44,923 nt of DNA from an uncultured Coriobacteriaceae bacterium (GTDB lineage: Bacteria; Actinomycetota; Coriobacteriia; Coriobacteriales; Atopobiaceae). The translations under genes and the position numbers were made by a program. The notes under the pieces are model-generated. The model made no database searches and was not told the origin of the DNA. It worked only from the letters and a program-made list of their open reading frames with translations. Positions 43,601 through 44,923 of this stretch are shown here, one piece after another. Numbering within the stretch: position 1 is the stretch's first letter; each line of letters begins with the position of its first letter. The DNA lies in contig CACYWP010000028.1 in the NCBI GenBank assembly GCA_902778135.1, positions 1 to 44,923 of the forward strand. Reading direction: 5' to 3'.

Positions 43601-44923
43601 GAGTGATAACTACGGCGACGCCAGTCGAGGAAATCAACGATTATGTTGATGGCATGATTGACGATGTGCGCCAGAAGTCCGCCGACATGGCGCAGAAAAC
43701 GACAATAAGACCAGCCAAGGTGACCAATGGCAAAGTGGTCATCGATACACGGACGATATCCGATAACACAACGATTTACGTTGATTGCAGCAATATAGTT
43801 GACAAGATTGCTGCTGGCGGTGATCTGCAGATTCATAAGAAGGACGGTCAGACGATCGTCTTTAACATGCCAGGTACGGGTCATGTGAAAATTGGCGAAT
43901 TCCATGTGTGGACCGATAAGTATGGTCATGATGGGGAGCCGATCAAATCGACGACAGTGGCGAAAAACCGTGACAACGAGCATAACCTGCAAGTCGATGA
44001 GGTCATCTTCGAGCACATCATCTTCAATATGCCTGACGCCTCTTCGGTACATACCGATAACGCGTCTGCCATGTTCCTGGCACCCAATGCGTCAAAGTTT
44101 ACGCAGTCCAATGGTGCTGGTTGGATTGTGTGCGGCGGCACTGTTGACAGTGGGGCAGAGTGGCACTTCTACCGCCATAACCGCCACTTCAGCTCTGCGG
44201 TTGGGTCACTGCAAATCAACAAGAAGCTGAACAGCGACGCGCCAGATGAGGCAAAGACGAAAACGTACAAGTTCTACGTGCGTGAGTTGGTCGGTAATCA
44301 ATACGTCTATTACTTCCAGAATCCAAAAGAGCCGGTGGCGGGAGAGCCTTATAATCCAGTGAACTCGTCACCCGATCCGATCAAGCTCGAAATCACCGGG
44401 TCAGGTAGCTATAAGCTCAAAAACCTTGAACCGCCGAAGACCTTGGAGATCATCGAGCTCGACGACGGGCGAGAGATTTCTGGCTACACACTCGAGGTAA
44501 CAAATGAAAACGCGAGTGCCTCGATAGCGGGTGGTAGGACCAAGTACGTCAACGTCACGAATACCTACGCGGAGAGGCAGGCCGAGACCGGCGACCTGAG
44601 GATCACCAAGACCTTCGGCGGCGACGTCACCAAGGAGGAGGTCGCCGAGGGCGCGATCACCTTCGAGGTCCGAGGTCAAGACCGCCGACGGCAAGTGGCT
44701 GGACAAGGACGGCAAGGTCTCCGACACCAAGGTCGAGCTCACCCTGGGCGCCTCCGACGGGTTCGTGGCCTCCGAGGACGGCCTGACCTGGACCAAGGAG
44801 TTCGAGGGCGTCCCCGCCGGCTCCTACACCGTCACCGAGTCCAACGCCGCCATCCCCGGCCACGAGCTGGTCGAGGCCGAGTCCACCGTCAGCGCCGAGG
44901 GCGTCGAGGTCAACAAGTCCACC
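40657..44923 (+). CDS. Very large surface adhesin (Cna-B-type / choice-of-anchor-A-like), 3' end outside window
   Basis: ATG 40657 (GAGGGGG site) opens a frame of over 1,400 codons with no stop to the window end. Signal peptide: basic start, hydrophobic core LVTFSMVMSLM, cleavage near VAWA-QEQ. A first Cna-B/SpaA-like domain spans about 130-255 (LPVGSYTITEVMDATVNIDGY). A Glu/Lys/Ser-rich linker (about 300-365) and beta-rich repeats follow. A choice-of-anchor-A-like region lies near 1100-1180 (MFLAPNASKF, GAEWHFYRHN). A second Cna-B-like part is near 1185-1305 and a third begins near 1310. At 44664-44677 a 7-bp tandem duplication shifts the frame: the third domain continues only in the next frame. 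Codon use from about 42.5 kb to 44.57 kb is distinctly AT-richer than neighbours, then turns very GC-rich. The sortase motif lies beyond the window. Confidence 0.85.
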   Translation, partial: MKSGKRMKWRQRRMAFDHFMSMLVTFSMVMSLMPSQGVAWAQEQIAPEQFTKEQVAQEQVAPEHAIATPDWQQSQVVGDESDALAAESQDAQTDAVPDGGSSTTAVPTPERVTETGSVVAQDAVEYGNAKVSLNLTIDTTGYEAKAYYVTVKNASGHYLTNKGEWTEVVFPEGTKEEEKDGLLPDSVKFAVSQANVLNVWNLPVGSYTITEVMDATVNIDGYQFDGPASVIGMKNIQVLKGQTTEVKLQNVYQRIVVPEQTEPVVEQQLVQPVEEARPVEEVQPAVETPAEAEPATPKTDATQVDKQEADEEKASDEEANAEEEKDSKKGDSSDKGEEANKDESSNKDEESKKEEKKNTQKVFIYEGLDVSVTAELDDPAVLPADVSFVVKPVGDSDAYLNALNGTVKGDNPYNDHNTLLYDVSFVTADEDGNTTVVEPAEGTVKVSFKFKKNQLVDDLGAKKASKVDVAHLPESDGGIAVEAVDAIAKGADFIQMTVDSFSVYAFSYTVDFTYDGFTYSIAGESEITLSKLFEALEIDESIDKVENVTFSNPELVSVKQVEGDWLLTSLAPFTSKETLTVELFSGAKYVIDVTDAQELIYRLEYRDQDGNPVGSMPDDVKSRNPHVFAYLEDKDGNIVGWACKPFDQSTSRATITNGMFNKDPYNADSSIAYDPAVHTVKARVVKGNCSGGSILGLSWGANGASYTGTVNWNGNDLFDGYKFLKQTDPYLFTMQKDWMKHLTVDLSYTGGDSGESAPATIIIRGRGSTTGWHYYKLPTSNVSWNNGVGEYTIQEWYRKDGSSFGADDYSDAWQDVEAVLFAGNVTIQQAAQQLEDQGKQGLPGLAGYIIRSGERVEGDIDYEAGTQTMILPVVFDGTPLEDALKPEEVLGDAYEFGIVADTYKQNGHTETNFAVKHYDHGSNFDIEGTNGPYSDVPFYAGEILNGFIVGQGTNADVYLYAPPEELAKGGISQSNGGQARHGVITTATPVEEINDYVDGMIDDVRQKSADMAQKTTIRPAKVTNGKVVIDTRTISDNTTIYVDCSNIVDKIAAGGDLQIHKKDGQTIVFNMPGTGHVKIGEFHVWTDKYGHDGEPIKSTTVAKNRDNEHNLQVDEVIFEHIIFNMPDASSVHTDNASAMFLAPNASKFTQSNGAGWIVCGGTVDSGAEWHFYRHNRHFSSAVGSLQINKKLNSDAPDEAKTKTYKFYVRELVGNQYVYYFQNPKEPVAGEPYNPVNSSPDPIKLEITGSGSYKLKNLEPPKTLEIIELDDGREISGYTLEVTNENASASIAGGRTKYVNVTNTYAERQAETGDLRITKTFGGDVTKEEVAEGAITFEVRGQDRRRQVAGQGRQGLRHQGRAHPGRLRRVRGLRGRPDLDQGVRGRPRRLLHRHRVQRRHPRPRAGRGRVHRQRRGRRGQQVH
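44664..44677 (+). repeat. 7-bp tandem duplication CGAGGTC inside adhesin Cna-B repeat
   Basis: CGAGGTC occurs twice in tandem (44664-44670, 44671-44677). Removing one copy restores a continuous reading into VKTADGKWLDKDGK and a typical Cna-B ending (FEGVPAGSYTVTESNAAIPG), so the extra copy is a +1 frameshift. Confidence 0.8.

Overview
The window is high-GC, gene-dense DNA. Family content and local gene orders (clpC-disA-ispD-ispF, cysS-rlmB-yacP, a mannose-family PTS operon, Cna-B adhesins) suggest an anaerobic, host-associated Actinomycetota of class Coriobacteriia, probably near Olsenella/Atopobiaceae. That placement is inference from gene content; no 16S gene is present.

Region 1 (1-3.9 kb): a partial ArsC/Spx-like gene and a nitroreductase overlap on the minus strand. 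They diverge from a small papain-like (peptidase C39-like) protein. Then comes a twice-frameshifted TIR-like gene, followed directly by an intact HD-domain protein that ends in a ryanodine-receptor-type RyR domain. This TIR + HD-RyR pair is the best candidate here for a poorly described conflict or signalling system, though its TIR partner looks decayed.

Region 2 (3.9-14.2 kb): minus-strand genes for an ABC exporter fused to a GNAT acetyltransferase, an RmlD-like reductase, mannose-6-phosphate isomerase, deoxyribose-phosphate aldolase and an AraC-type regulator. The regulator diverges from a complete mannose-family PTS operon (IIA, IIB, IIC, IID, small membrane protein). The intergenic region carries direct repeats and a perfect palindrome, so the likely logic is an AraC-controlled sugar uptake system facing hexose-phosphate and deoxyribose-phosphate enzymes. 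A HAD phosphatase follows.

Region 3 (14.2-24.8 kb): an acyl-CoA-ligase-like enzyme with a long acidic tail, an AAA/P-loop NTPase, a monoacylglycerol-lipase-like hydrolase, and a second C39-like protein overlapping a TetM-like translational GTPase. Next are a secreted protein with about 28 TGGDN-type repeats, BspA-like and DUF5648-like repeats, and a YgiQ radical SAM protein.

Region 4 (24.8-40.1 kb): mostly housekeeping. proA lies behind an array of GTTGTYTGCGCT motifs. Then come a YaiI/DUF188 protein, a small zinc-ribbon protein, TatA with a C-terminal zinc ribbon, GreA, and a triple-fusion LysRS-HD-tRNA-binding protein. ClpC, DisA (c-di-AMP synthase), IspD, IspF, a PH-domain membrane protein, CysS, RlmB and a YacP/NYN protein follow. 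A perfect 33-bp inverted repeat separates cysS from rlmB.

Region 5 (40.1-44.9 kb): a tRNA-Thr(TGT) whose 3' end and terminator are duplicated as a perfect 54-bp direct repeat, a coding remnant, and a very large AT-richer surface adhesin that runs off the window. A 7-bp tandem duplication near the window end shifts the adhesin's frame inside a Cna-B-type repeat.
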